Source: an uncultured Tenacibaculum sp. (GTDB lineage Bacteria > Bacteroidota > Bacteroidia > Flavobacteriales > Flavobacteriaceae). Taken from it: a stretch of 64,000 nt of DNA. The stretch is from positions 124,001 through 188,000 of the forward strand of contig CANMIL010000010.1 in assembly GCA_947497895.1 (NCBI GenBank). Reading direction: 5' to 3'. Position numbers and translations under genes: made by a program. The notes below the pieces were generated by a model. It searched no databases. It was given only the letters and a program-made list of their open reading frames with translations, and had not been told where the DNA came from. This document shows, in pieces, positions 25,501 through 33,490 of the stretch. Every line of letters begins with the position of its first letter. The stretch's first letter is position 1.

Positions 25501-26451
25501 CTATTCAACAGAAACCGTTTGAGTTTCTTTTTTAGTAAAAAGTATCTTTTGCATCCACTTTTTCTTTTTCAATACCTCAATTTTTGAAAGCCAAAACATG
25601 TTACTAATAAACATTCCTTGAACAACAATAAATAAAAGTTGAAAATCATATAACATCATTATAACAGCAATTCCAAAATGTAAAGCAATTGCGGCATATA
25701 TAAAAAGTAATTTGGTTTCCTTAAACCAAACCAAAACTGGATAGAATAATTCAATTAAAATCGTTCCGTATGTTGTTAAAGTCACCAAAACTCCGTTTTT
25801 TGCCATCATTTGATTAATTGCATTTGTTCCTCCAAATCGTTCAGAAGAAAACGTATAGTATGTAGCCACTCCATTAAACCATACATCTGTATGTATTTTA
25901 TGTATTGCTGAAACAAAGTATATCAAACACAAATGAATACAAATGGAATACCCAGCCAGATTCGATAAAAAAGTATTGAAACTATTTAACTCTGCAGATT
26001 TAAAACGCTGCTTGTTCATGGAGAAATATTCGTAGGAATTCATAAAAACAAGATAGAGCATAATAAACTTCAGATAGTTATCTCCTCCATTTAAAATAAC
26101 AGATGTTAGTGATTGAGAAGCATCTAAAAATAAAAAAAGCAAAAGTGCAACAAAGTTTTTTCCAACACCAAAGAAAAAAAGTACAATTAACAACAAATAA
26201 ACTATATTGAAAATACCAATATTATCTGAGATTAATTGATTTGAAATTCCTAATAGAGATAACCAAGGAGCTTCTCTTTGCATTAAATGATCACCTCCCT
26301 TAAATAAAGCTACATGAAATTGTTTGTTTAATAGAATATCCTTTGCTAAATAAAAACAAACAAATATCCTTAAACAGCTTGAATAAAATGAAAAATTATG
26401 ATTAATAGACAACCTTTCAATTAGATTATCTATTCTTTTTTTTAAAATCAT
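25501..26451 (-). CDS. HTTM (vitamin K-dependent gamma-carboxylase-like) membrane protein
   Basis: 316 residues with about seven to eight TM helices and little soluble sequence. The region YSICIHLCLIYFVSAIHKIH followed by WFNGVATYYTFSSERFGG (about 168-207) matches the HTTM domain pattern in which an x-K-x-x-x-x-W-x-x-G motif follows a helix. HTTM proteins are related to the vitamin K-dependent gamma-carboxylase membrane domain, but bacterial members are mostly uncharacterised. It lies 21 bp upstream of the DCC gene and 46 bp after the 209-aa gene on the same strand. The association with a redox protein fits a quinone-linked modification reaction, which is inference. Confidence 0.8.
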   Translation of the reverse strand: MILKKRIDNLIERLSINHNFSFYSSCLRIFVCFYLAKDILLNKQFHVALFKGGDHLMQREAPWLSLLGISNQLISDNIGIFNIVYLLLIVLFFFGVGKNFVALLLFLFLDASQSLTSVILNGGDNYLKFIMLYLVFMNSYEYFSMNKQRFKSAELNSFNTFLSNLAGYSICIHLCLIYFVSAIHKIHTDVWFNGVATYYTFSSERFGGTNAINQMMAKNGVLVTLTTYGTILIELFYPVLVWFKETKLLFIYAAIALHFGIAVIMMLYDFQLLFIVVQGMFISNMFWLSKIEVLKKKKWMQKILFTKKETQTVSVE

Positions 26452-26497
26452 GAGTATTGTTATTATAGAATTAAATACGAACTAGATAATCCTCGTC

Positions 26498-27127
26498 TTA
26501 AATATCAAAAGGCTTGCTTCTGTAAACTAAAGCTTCTTCTACTTTTAAACTATCTTTATTACGATCAACAAACTTAGGAATTGGTGTATTTGTTATCATA
26601 AAAGAAACTAAGTAATCTTGACTGTTTACATTCTTTTTTTTGGCGACTTCCAGAACATAATTCTTCAAGACCTTATAATAAGAAGTTACTTCCAAGCCTC
26701 TATTTAAAATACTATCTTTTTCTTTGGGTTCTAACTTCCTCGTCTTTTCTAAGTACTCCACCCTATCTTTCAACTCTACTATTTGATTATTAATAGATAT
26801 ACATGAATTTGAAAGTATATAATCTAAAACATCAGCTTTATTGTTAAATGGAGCCTTTTCAACCTTTTCTTCTATAATAGATTGCATTAACTCAAAGGAT
26901 TTCACTTTAGAAGTATCTTTTTTATTTAGCACCAAACAATATAACTTTTCGTTAAACTGAGGAGGAGGGGCAAAAAAACCCCACTTCTGATAAAAAAATT
27001 TATTAAAAATATCTCCTTCCTGAAAAAACTGGATTTTTATATAATTATCTGGAGCATTAAAAAAAAACGTCATTAACCAGTAAGAAGAAAATACCAATAG
27101 TGAAATGTAGTAGTATATTTTTTTCAT
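26498..27127 (-). CDS. Hypothetical membrane-anchored protein, 209 aa, in DCC/HTTM set
   Basis: Not recognised as a named family. A single N-terminal TM helix (about 5-23, ending WLMTFFFNAP) is followed by a charged, mostly helical extracytoplasmic domain with one YQKWGFFAPPPQFNEKLYCL segment and a long region rich in Lys and Glu. The W-G-x-F-A-P-P pattern is also seen in proteins encoded beside HTTM genes in Bacteroidota, and the order 209-aa, HTTM, DCC here supports a common function. The role and substrate are unknown. Confidence 0.65.
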   Translation of the reverse strand: MKKIYYYISLLVFSSYWLMTFFFNAPDNYIKIQFFQEGDIFNKFFYQKWGFFAPPPQFNEKLYCLVLNKKDTSKVKSFELMQSIIEEKVEKAPFNNKADVLDYILSNSCISINNQIVELKDRVEYLEKTRKLEPKEKDSILNRGLEVTSYYKVLKNYVLEVAKKKNVNSQDYLVSFMITNTPIPKFVDRNKDSLKVEEALVYRSKPFDI

Positions 27128-27160
27128 ACAAGATTTATATGGTTACTTGATTAAAATTAT

Positions 27161-27192
27161 AAATCAAGAGAGATGATAAACATCTCTCTTGA
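27161..27192 (-). terminator. Terminator of the 103-aa gene
   Basis: Perfect 11-bp stem CAAGAGAGATG / CATCTCTCTTG with a 5-base loop, followed by a T-rich stretch on the minus strand. It separates the 103-aa gene from the downstream leftward 209-aa/HTTM/DCC genes, so the latter probably have their own promoter. Confidence 0.7.
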
Positions 27193-27199
27193 AAAACTT

Positions 27200-27511
27200 T
27201 TAGTCTAGCATTGCTAGTCTTTCATCCATAAGCTCTTGCTTTAGCTCTTTGTTCATCTCAATGTGTACTTTCTCGTTTGGTTGAGGAATTTCACCTTGCC
27301 ACTGATAATAGCGATAAGCAGCCATTCCCATTCTAAAGGTTAACATTAAGAAAGGAGTTCCTGCTTTCTCAGCAACCTCCATATTCATTGTTTGAACATC
27401 TAACTCTTTTACTTGTCCAGTAGTGATTTGCTCTGATTTAAGATTCATAGAACCAACCATCAAAGCTCCAATTACGCATACGATTAATGCATTTTTTGAA
27501 AAAAAATTCAT
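27200..27511 (-). CDS. Hypothetical exported small protein, 103 aa
   Basis: Not recognised. It has an N-terminal hydrophobic segment (about 8-23, VCVIGALMVGSMNL) that could be a signal peptide or anchor, an acidic segment, a central hydrophobic aromatic stretch FLMLTFRMGMAAYRYYQWQG (about 54-73), and a charged helical end rich in Glu and Lys. No cysteines. It is a single gene with a strong terminator at its end and a duplicated palindrome in its upstream region (27566-27588). Function unknown. Confidence 0.6.
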   Translation of the reverse strand: MNFFSKNALIVCVIGALMVGSMNLKSEQITTGQVKELDVQTMNMEVAEKAGTPFLMLTFRMGMAAYRYYQWQGEIPQPNEKVHIEMNKELKQELMDERLAMLD

Positions 27512-27899
27512 AATAGTTAATTTAATTAAAGTTTTCGTTCGTTATTTACGTCAACGAATAAAACGTCTCTTGAGACAAACTCTTGAGAAAATTATTTTTA
27601 ACCGGTTTAAATAATTGCCTTAAAAATAAAAATCAACCTTCGAATTTCAATCTCCAAAAACGTTAAAAACACATCAGCAAAAACCCTGATTCACACCCCC
27701 TCAATAACCCTATAATTAATAAGGGTTAGTAGGTAGCGTATTTTAATAACTCCCACTACTTAAGAGAATTCAATGAAATATTAAAAATATTATTCAATGA
27801 ACTAAAACAATTACAGTCTTAATTAAAAAAACATACACCTTCTTACAACAAACCATAATATTAATTAAAAAACAGTATCTTTCTTATAAAAATAATACT
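27512..27899. other. Divergent intergenic region, 388 bp
   Basis: No gene is visible. It contains a tandem palindrome at 27566-27588 upstream of the leftward 103-aa gene, an inverted repeat AACCCT / AGGGTT at 27706-27727, and otherwise AT-rich sequence leading to the rightward 90-aa gene. Confidence 0.5.
27566..27588. repeat. Two copies of CTCTTGAGA spaced 13 bp
   Basis: CTCTTGAGA occurs at 27567-27575 and 27580-27588. Each copy is close to palindromic (the first extends to GTCTCTTGAGAC). They lie 55-80 bp before the start of the leftward 103-aa gene, a plausible place for a regulator binding as two dimers on the same face of the helix, though 13 bp is slightly over one turn. Confidence 0.4.
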
Positions 27900-28172
27900 A
27901 TGAGTTTCGGATTTGGACCTGCCGCAGAAATGCACAAAAAAGTAAACAGTTTAAAAAGAGAAAGAACTAGTACACTAAAAAAAATTAAAGGACTTGGAAC
28001 TAAAGCTAATGATTGTTCAAGTTTGAAAAACAAAGAAGCTTCTCCTGAACAATTAGAAAAGATTAGAAAAAAACTTCAAAGGGAGAATAAACGAAACTTT
28101 ATTTTGAAAGTGATATTCTTCGCAATATCCTTGATTCTTTCTATTTATTTTATGGGATTCTATAAAAGTTAG
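27900..28172 (+). CDS. Small membrane protein A (90 aa), paralogue of the next gene
   Basis: 90 residues: an N-terminal glycine/phenylalanine-rich MSFGFGPAAEM, a strongly basic helical region with coiled-coil character (about 12-65), and a C-terminal TM helix (about 67-85, ILKVIFFAISLILSIYF). The segment EASPEQLEKIRKKLQRENK (about 46-64) is shared with the downstream protein. It looks like a Flavobacteria-specific family of tail-anchored or single-pass proteins with a cytoplasmic basic domain. Function unknown. It is followed 79 bp later by its paralogue. Confidence 0.7.
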   Translation: MSFGFGPAAEMHKKVNSLKRERTSTLKKIKGLGTKANDCSSLKNKEASPEQLEKIRKKLQRENKRNFILKVIFFAISLILSIYFMGFYKS

Positions 28173-28251
28173 AAGCGAAGTAGAATTGAATTCCTGTAAC
28201 AAAATTTTATCCTCAGCGACTAATTAAGTATTAACTCTAAAATTAAACGCT

Positions 28252-28500
28252 ATGGGAGGAGCAAGTTCAATGATTGCTACAATAAAGAACAACAAAAGAA
28301 GACGTAAAGTTGCATTTGAAAAATTAGAAAAGTACCTTAACAACAAACACAATCCTTTATACTTTAATAAAAAAGCTACAAGAAAACAATTATTAAAAAT
28401 ACGAGAGAGGATGCAAAAAGAAAACAGAATTCAAAATGTACTTACAATAATGGTAATTTCAATAGTGAGTGCTACTATGTTGTACTTATGTTTCTTTTAA
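28252..28500 (+). CDS. Small membrane protein B (82 aa), paralogue of the preceding gene
   Basis: 82 residues with the same plan as its neighbour: MGGASSMIATIKNNKRRRKV start, basic helical middle, the shared KATRKQLLKIRERMQKEN segment (about 43-60), and a C-terminal TM helix (about 62-80). Aligning the two gives the common pattern KxA-x3-QL-x-KIR-x3-Q-x-EN directly before the TM helix. The N-terminal MGGASSMI-type start is distinct from the MSFGFGPA start, so they are diverged copies. Function unknown. Confidence 0.7.
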   Translation: MGGASSMIATIKNNKRRRKVAFEKLEKYLNNKHNPLYFNKKATRKQLLKIRERMQKENRIQNVLTIMVISIVSATMLYLCFF

Positions 28501-28537
28501 AAAAAACATCGATGCTAAAAAATTTTAGCATCGATGA
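28501..28537 (-). terminator. Terminator of the susCD operon
   Basis: A perfect 14-bp stem CATCGATGCTAAAA / TTTTAGCATCGATG with a 2-base loop. On the minus strand it is followed by a run of eight T, so it terminates the leftward susD gene; on the plus strand there is no T run, but it lies right after the small membrane protein B gene. Confidence 0.8.
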
Positions 28538-28560
28538 ATAATTATAATATATAACGAGTT

Positions 28561-30177
28561 CTAGTTCTGATCAGCTTCAGAAATATTTGGATTAGCATCT
28601 ATTTCACCTTGTGGAATTTTCCAAATCCATGCATCATTAACCGATGGTTTCGCTTGAATGAATCCATCTTGATAGAGTACTTGTGCTGCTCCAGAGTTGG
28701 TTAAATCAATTCCAACATCCCAACGAATATGGTCGTGCCAACTAAACCCTTCTCCATAAAGCTCCACATAACGTTGGAATTTTATTTGCTCAATAAAACT
28801 ATCTTGAGTATTGAATACAGTTACATCATAAGCACTATCACGAGCTTCACCTAATGGTCTCAACGCCTCTTGAGCTCCAGCAATATCACCTAACATAGCT
28901 TTTGCTTCTGCCTCGATTAAGTACATTTCAGAAGAACGCATATAAATCACATCATCTGGATCAATTGTACCTGGGTTCTTTTGCAAGAACTTCACATGCA
29001 TATATGGATGTGTATTATGACGTGAAGTCATACCATAACGAGCGATAATATCAGCTTTTGCTTGATTAAAGTCATTTGCATTATCATAATTAGGATCTGT
29101 TAAATAACTTCCTCCTTGACCATTTGAAGCTGCGCTGTTTGTATTTGGCGCTAAAGGAAGGAAAGCATCCTTACGATAGTCTGTATCCGGAATTTGATTG
29201 AATCGCTCTGCATTTACTGTCTTAGGATTACTTCTATTTTGACTTCCATTAAAAGTAGGACAGATATAATAGAAATATGAACGGTAATATGTAGTTTCTG
29301 CATCAATAACGCGTCCTCCCCAAATTACCTCTGAAAGTTCAACAGTATTAAACCCTGATTTCCATGCAGCCTCACTCATAATAGGGAAACCATCTCTAGC
29401 TCTTGCAGCAGCGTCTGCAGCAATGGCCCAATCTCCTTTCGAAAGAGCAACTCTCGCTTTTATACCGTAGGCAGCATTTAAAGATAAATGTGACTTATCG
29501 TGAGGTGCTGAAGCATTTTGAAAGTAAGCAATTGATTTATTAATATCATCTTGAATCTGATTATAAATAACCTCAACAGTTGATCTTGGCTCACTTGTAT
29601 AAGGCGCACCCGCTTCTAACAATAAAGGAACTCCTAAATCTGTAGATGGATTACCAATCAAATATCCTTTAGCATATGTTGTTACCAATTGGTGGTATGC
29701 CCAAGCTCTATAAGCATAAGCCTGTCCTAGGATATTCGCTACATCTGCATCTCCTTCTGGAAATCCATTTTCAGCTGTTTTATTAATCAAATTATTTGCC
29801 GCAGCGATAAAGTGATAACGTTGATACCAAAAGTTTCTAACTGTAGTTGTATTAGCATTGGTATGATCTAGCCATTGTATACCTGATCTCATCCATCCAT
29901 TTCCTCGTGATGAGTGAATTAAATCTCCACAATACACATCAAACATTGGCTGAAAATATTGTTGACCAGCTCTACTACCAGAAGCTCCATCTAACGGTGA
30001 TTGTGCAAACATTTGTCTATGTAGTCCATTTAGCACCAAAAACATATTCTCAACACTAGCAAAGGCATCTTTATCTGAAATAGAATCTGTTGGCTTTGTA
30101 TCTAAAAAGTCTTCACTACATGAAACATTAACCAATAGTGAACACATTAAAATTACTGCACTTATTTTTCGTAACAT
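28561..30177 (-). CDS. SusD/RagB family nutrient-uptake outer-membrane lipoprotein
   Basis: 538 residues with the lipobox LVNVSC (C20) and the SusD start EDFLDTKPTDSISDKDAF. The N-terminal TPR-like helices include LGQAYAYRAWAYHQLVTTYA, and the C-terminal part carries YMRSSEMYLIEAEAKA, then QRYVELYGEGFSWHDHIRW, all standard for the SusD/RagB family. It acts as the surface lid that delivers a glycan or peptide to its SusC partner. It is 31 bp downstream of the susC gene, in the standard susC-susD order. No glycoside hydrolase or peptidase lies beside the pair, so the substrate is unknown. Confidence 0.96.
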   Translation of the reverse strand: MLRKISAVILMCSLLVNVSCSEDFLDTKPTDSISDKDAFASVENMFLVLNGLHRQMFAQSPLDGASGSRAGQQYFQPMFDVYCGDLIHSSRGNGWMRSGIQWLDHTNANTTTVRNFWYQRYHFIAAANNLINKTAENGFPEGDADVANILGQAYAYRAWAYHQLVTTYAKGYLIGNPSTDLGVPLLLEAGAPYTSEPRSTVEVIYNQIQDDINKSIAYFQNASAPHDKSHLSLNAAYGIKARVALSKGDWAIAADAAARARDGFPIMSEAAWKSGFNTVELSEVIWGGRVIDAETTYYRSYFYYICPTFNGSQNRSNPKTVNAERFNQIPDTDYRKDAFLPLAPNTNSAASNGQGGSYLTDPNYDNANDFNQAKADIIARYGMTSRHNTHPYMHVKFLQKNPGTIDPDDVIYMRSSEMYLIEAEAKAMLGDIAGAQEALRPLGEARDSAYDVTVFNTQDSFIEQIKFQRYVELYGEGFSWHDHIRWDVGIDLTNSGAAQVLYQDGFIQAKPSVNDAWIWKIPQGEIDANPNISEADQN

Positions 30178-30208
30178 AATTTTGTTGTTTTGTTTTAATA
30201 ATTAGTTC

Positions 30209-33200
30209 TTAAAAAGCAAGGTTTACTCCAAACGAGATTACTCTATTTGGATTGAACGTATTACCTGACTGAACTCCTGATAAAGTTTGCTGAGGATTCA
30301 TTCCTCTCCTTTTTGCACTTACGAATAAATTTTCACCAGACATAAACAGTCTTAATCTGTTAATTCCTAATTTATCAGTTAACTCTTTATCTAAATCATA
30401 CGAAAGATTTACGTTTCTCAATGTCCAATATGATGCATCTGTTAAGAACCTTGTAGAGTTCCAAACAGTTTGATTTGGATTCCCAATTTCTAATCTTGGA
30501 ACATCTGTGATATCTCCTGGATTTCTCCAAGCATTATTTGCATCAACATGTAATGCGTTGCCATATCCGGTTGACCTCATTAAATTAGAATATCCGTTAT
30601 CTAGCGTTTTTCCTCCAATCCCGAAGGTTACTAAAAAGTCAAGACCAAATCCTTTGTAGCTTAATCTATTTTGAACCGAACCAATCAAATCAGGAATACT
30701 TGAATCCCCAGTGAAAGCTCTTTTTGCATCTTGAAAGTCATTAGTAGTTTTGTGACTTCCATCATCATTTTTAACAGGAACCATTTGACCAGACTCTAAA
30801 TCCTCTTCAAACATATAATACAAAGCATCTCCATTATCAGGATCAACTCCCGCATAATGATGAATAAAATAATCATATCTCGACCTTCCAACTTCCCAAC
30901 GCTTAGTTCCATTCGTTACTGGACTATCTAAAGCCGTAATTTCGTTTTTAAAAGTAGAAGCTTGCACCGTTAAATCCCAATTAAATTCATTTTGCTTAAA
31001 GAAATGACCTGTTAAGCTTACCTCTAATCCTTGGTTATAAATATCACCAACGTTTTGAGGAGCTTCATTTAAACCTTCAGAAAAAGGTATTGGCTTATTA
31101 AATAATAAATCTTTAGATGTTTTTCTGTAGAATTCAACACTTCCCTCAAGGGTATTATCAAATAACCCAAAATCTAAAGCAACATCCCAACTTACTTGGT
31201 TCTCCCAAGTTAACTGCTCATTACCTGTACTCGCCCAAAAAATACCAGGAGTACCTGCATTCGGTATGATTTCGTACAATGCCTGATAAATGTAAAAGTC
31301 ATTTAAATCATCATTTCCAACCTCTCCATATGACGCTCTTAATTTTAAATTGTTAATAAAAGAAACATTACTCATAAAATTTTCTTGATCAATACGCCAA
31401 GATCCACCTAATGAGTAAAAGTTACCCCATCTAACATCAGAACTAAATACTGATGTTCCATCACGTCTAAAAGATCCACTTAAATAATATCTATCATCGA
31501 AACTATAATTAAGTCTTCCGAAATAACCTTCTAATCTCCTATCTGTACTAAATCCATCCACATTATCTCCAGCAGAGAAATTAGCAAACTCATAGATACC
31601 TGTAGCGGTTTGAGTATTCGCTCTTCCTTCTAACTCGGTATAATGTCTGTCAAAACTTTCATGCCCCAAAACTACGTTGAATTTATGCAAATCAAACTTT
31701 CTATCAAAAGTTAATATTTGATTAAAATTTTCAACTGTTCTTCTACTTCTTTCTTCACTTAAACGACCAGTAGGCTGACCATCTCCTACGATATGATTAT
31801 CATAATTTTTTGAGATGAAATCTTGAATATCTTGACCATAAGTAACTTTAGCCGTCAAACCTTCAAACAACTTAACTTCTGCATATTGCCTAAAACTTAA
31901 ATTATTTCTTTTTCTACTTACATCATCTAAAATCAACTCAGCAACACCATGTCTTCCAGGATTATAAGGTCTTGTTCCTAAATTTAAATCAGGATTTCCT
32001 TCCCCTAAGTCGTATTGACGCTGACCATTTGCATCTAAGATAAAATTACCATCATTATCTTCCAAGTATACAGGATAAATTGGAGCTAAATCCTGAATCC
32101 AGTTAAAAGGGTTCGCTATTGCGCTTCCTGAACTATTCCCAGGCCCACTTGATTTAGTCAATGTCATTCCTACATTTCCTCCAACTTTTAACCATTCAGC
32201 AACATCGAAATCTGCATTTAATCTGTTTGTAATACGCTCGAAATTACTTTCGATTACATATCCTTTCTCTTCCAAATATGAACTCGAGAAGAATACTTTG
32301 TGATTCTCTCCACCTCCAGCAATACTTAAAGAATGATTAACACGAGAACCTGTTCTCTCTAATTCTTTAAACCAATCTAAACTTTGGTACTTAATTCTTG
32401 CATTTGGATTTAATCTTCCATCCACACCAACAATTTGATCATTCGGTACATTGAAAGGGTTATACCCTAATCTATCATAAATAGTTTGAGCAGCAACTTC
32501 TTCTGGATTTGCTACAGAAAGTGAGTTCTTATATGCTTCCCACATTAATTCATAATAATTACCTGCCCCTACAGTTTCGTAATTATCAATAGCTCTGGTG
32601 ATAATACCATATTGTGTTGATGCATTTACTTGTAATCTACCTTTCTTTCCAGATTTCGTTGTAATAATGATTACACCATTAGCAGCACGTGATCCATACA
32701 ATGAAGTAGACGCTGCATCCTTCAATACCGTCATCGACTCAATATCATCTTGGTTAAGTAAACTTAGTCCTCCTTCGAATTGAATTCCGTCAACAATGTA
32801 TAAAGGATCAGTAGAACCGTTTAAGGTACCTACACCTCTAATAACAACGCTAGGAGAAGATCCAGGTGCTCCAGACCCTGATAAAAACTGAACTCCAGTT
32901 GCTTTACCTTCAATAGCCGCAATTGGCGAAGTAGCCACCCTTGTCGCTAAATCTTCCGCTCCAACAATACTTGCTGATCCAGTAAACTCTTCTTTTGTAG
33001 TTGTTCCAAATGCCACTACAACTACTTCGTTCAACATATTTGCATCTTCAGTCATAGTAACATCAATAGTAGATGAACTCCCTACAGTTTTCTCTACAGA
33101 GGTAAACCCCATATAAGTAAACTGTAAAACATCTCCTTTGTTCGCTTTGATGATGTACTTACCATCAAAATCAGTTTCGGTTCCACGTTGTGTCCCCTTC

Positions 33201-33334
33201 ACCAAAATACTTACTCCTGGTAATGGTCCTGCCCCCTTTTCGACAACCGTACCAGAAATATTGCCCGATTGGGCAAATGTTAATTGCGTTATCCCCACAA
33301 ATAACATCCATAGTAGTAGGATTTTTTTTCTCAT
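30209..33334 (-). CDS. SusC/RagA family TonB-dependent outer-membrane transporter
   Basis: 1041 residues. A signal peptide (1-21, ending TFAQ) is followed by a carboxypeptidase-regulatory-like domain (about 24-98, GNISGTVVEKGAGPLPGVSI), then the TonB plug (about 115-225) with the SusC hallmark LYGSRAANGVIIITTK, and a 22-strand barrel to the C-terminal NRVISFGVNLAF. It takes up oligomers across the outer membrane using TonB energy. Size and layout are typical. It is first in a susC-susD operon; a membrane-bound regulator gene diverges upstream at 33491. Confidence 0.97.
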   Translation of the reverse strand: MRKKILLLWMLFVGITQLTFAQSGNISGTVVEKGAGPLPGVSILVKGTQRGTETDFDGKYIIKANKGDVLQFTYMGFTSVEKTVGSSSTIDVTMTEDANMLNEVVVVAFGTTTKEEFTGSASIVGAEDLATRVATSPIAAIEGKATGVQFLSGSGAPGSSPSVVIRGVGTLNGSTDPLYIVDGIQFEGGLSLLNQDDIESMTVLKDAASTSLYGSRAANGVIIITTKSGKKGRLQVNASTQYGIITRAIDNYETVGAGNYYELMWEAYKNSLSVANPEEVAAQTIYDRLGYNPFNVPNDQIVGVDGRLNPNARIKYQSLDWFKELERTGSRVNHSLSIAGGGENHKVFFSSSYLEEKGYVIESNFERITNRLNADFDVAEWLKVGGNVGMTLTKSSGPGNSSGSAIANPFNWIQDLAPIYPVYLEDNDGNFILDANGQRQYDLGEGNPDLNLGTRPYNPGRHGVAELILDDVSRKRNNLSFRQYAEVKLFEGLTAKVTYGQDIQDFISKNYDNHIVGDGQPTGRLSEERSRRTVENFNQILTFDRKFDLHKFNVVLGHESFDRHYTELEGRANTQTATGIYEFANFSAGDNVDGFSTDRRLEGYFGRLNYSFDDRYYLSGSFRRDGTSVFSSDVRWGNFYSLGGSWRIDQENFMSNVSFINNLKLRASYGEVGNDDLNDFYIYQALYEIIPNAGTPGIFWASTGNEQLTWENQVSWDVALDFGLFDNTLEGSVEFYRKTSKDLLFNKPIPFSEGLNEAPQNVGDIYNQGLEVSLTGHFFKQNEFNWDLTVQASTFKNEITALDSPVTNGTKRWEVGRSRYDYFIHHYAGVDPDNGDALYYMFEEDLESGQMVPVKNDDGSHKTTNDFQDAKRAFTGDSSIPDLIGSVQNRLSYKGFGLDFLVTFGIGGKTLDNGYSNLMRSTGYGNALHVDANNAWRNPGDITDVPRLEIGNPNQTVWNSTRFLTDASYWTLRNVNLSYDLDKELTDKLGINRLRLFMSGENLFVSAKRRGMNPQQTLSGVQSGNTFNPNRVISFGVNLAF

Positions 33335-33446
33335 AAATGTGTAAATTAATTAATGACCGCTAAAGTGGGAATCCATTAAGAAAAAAATAACAATTCATAC
33401 TACTATTTCGCTACTACATTTAACAAAAACTAATAGATTAACCTAC

Positions 33447-33454
33447 TATATTTG
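33447..33454 (+). promoter_or_regulatory. -7 promoter element for the membrane regulator gene
   Basis: TATATTTG matches TAnnTTTG exactly and lies 36 bp before the ATG at 33491. Because it covers the ATG at 33452, it argues that 33452 is not the start codon of the regulator. No clear -33 TTG is seen at the expected distance. Confidence 0.6.
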
Positions 33455-33490
33455 CCACGAACACTAGGAAACACTAATCATTTTACTACT

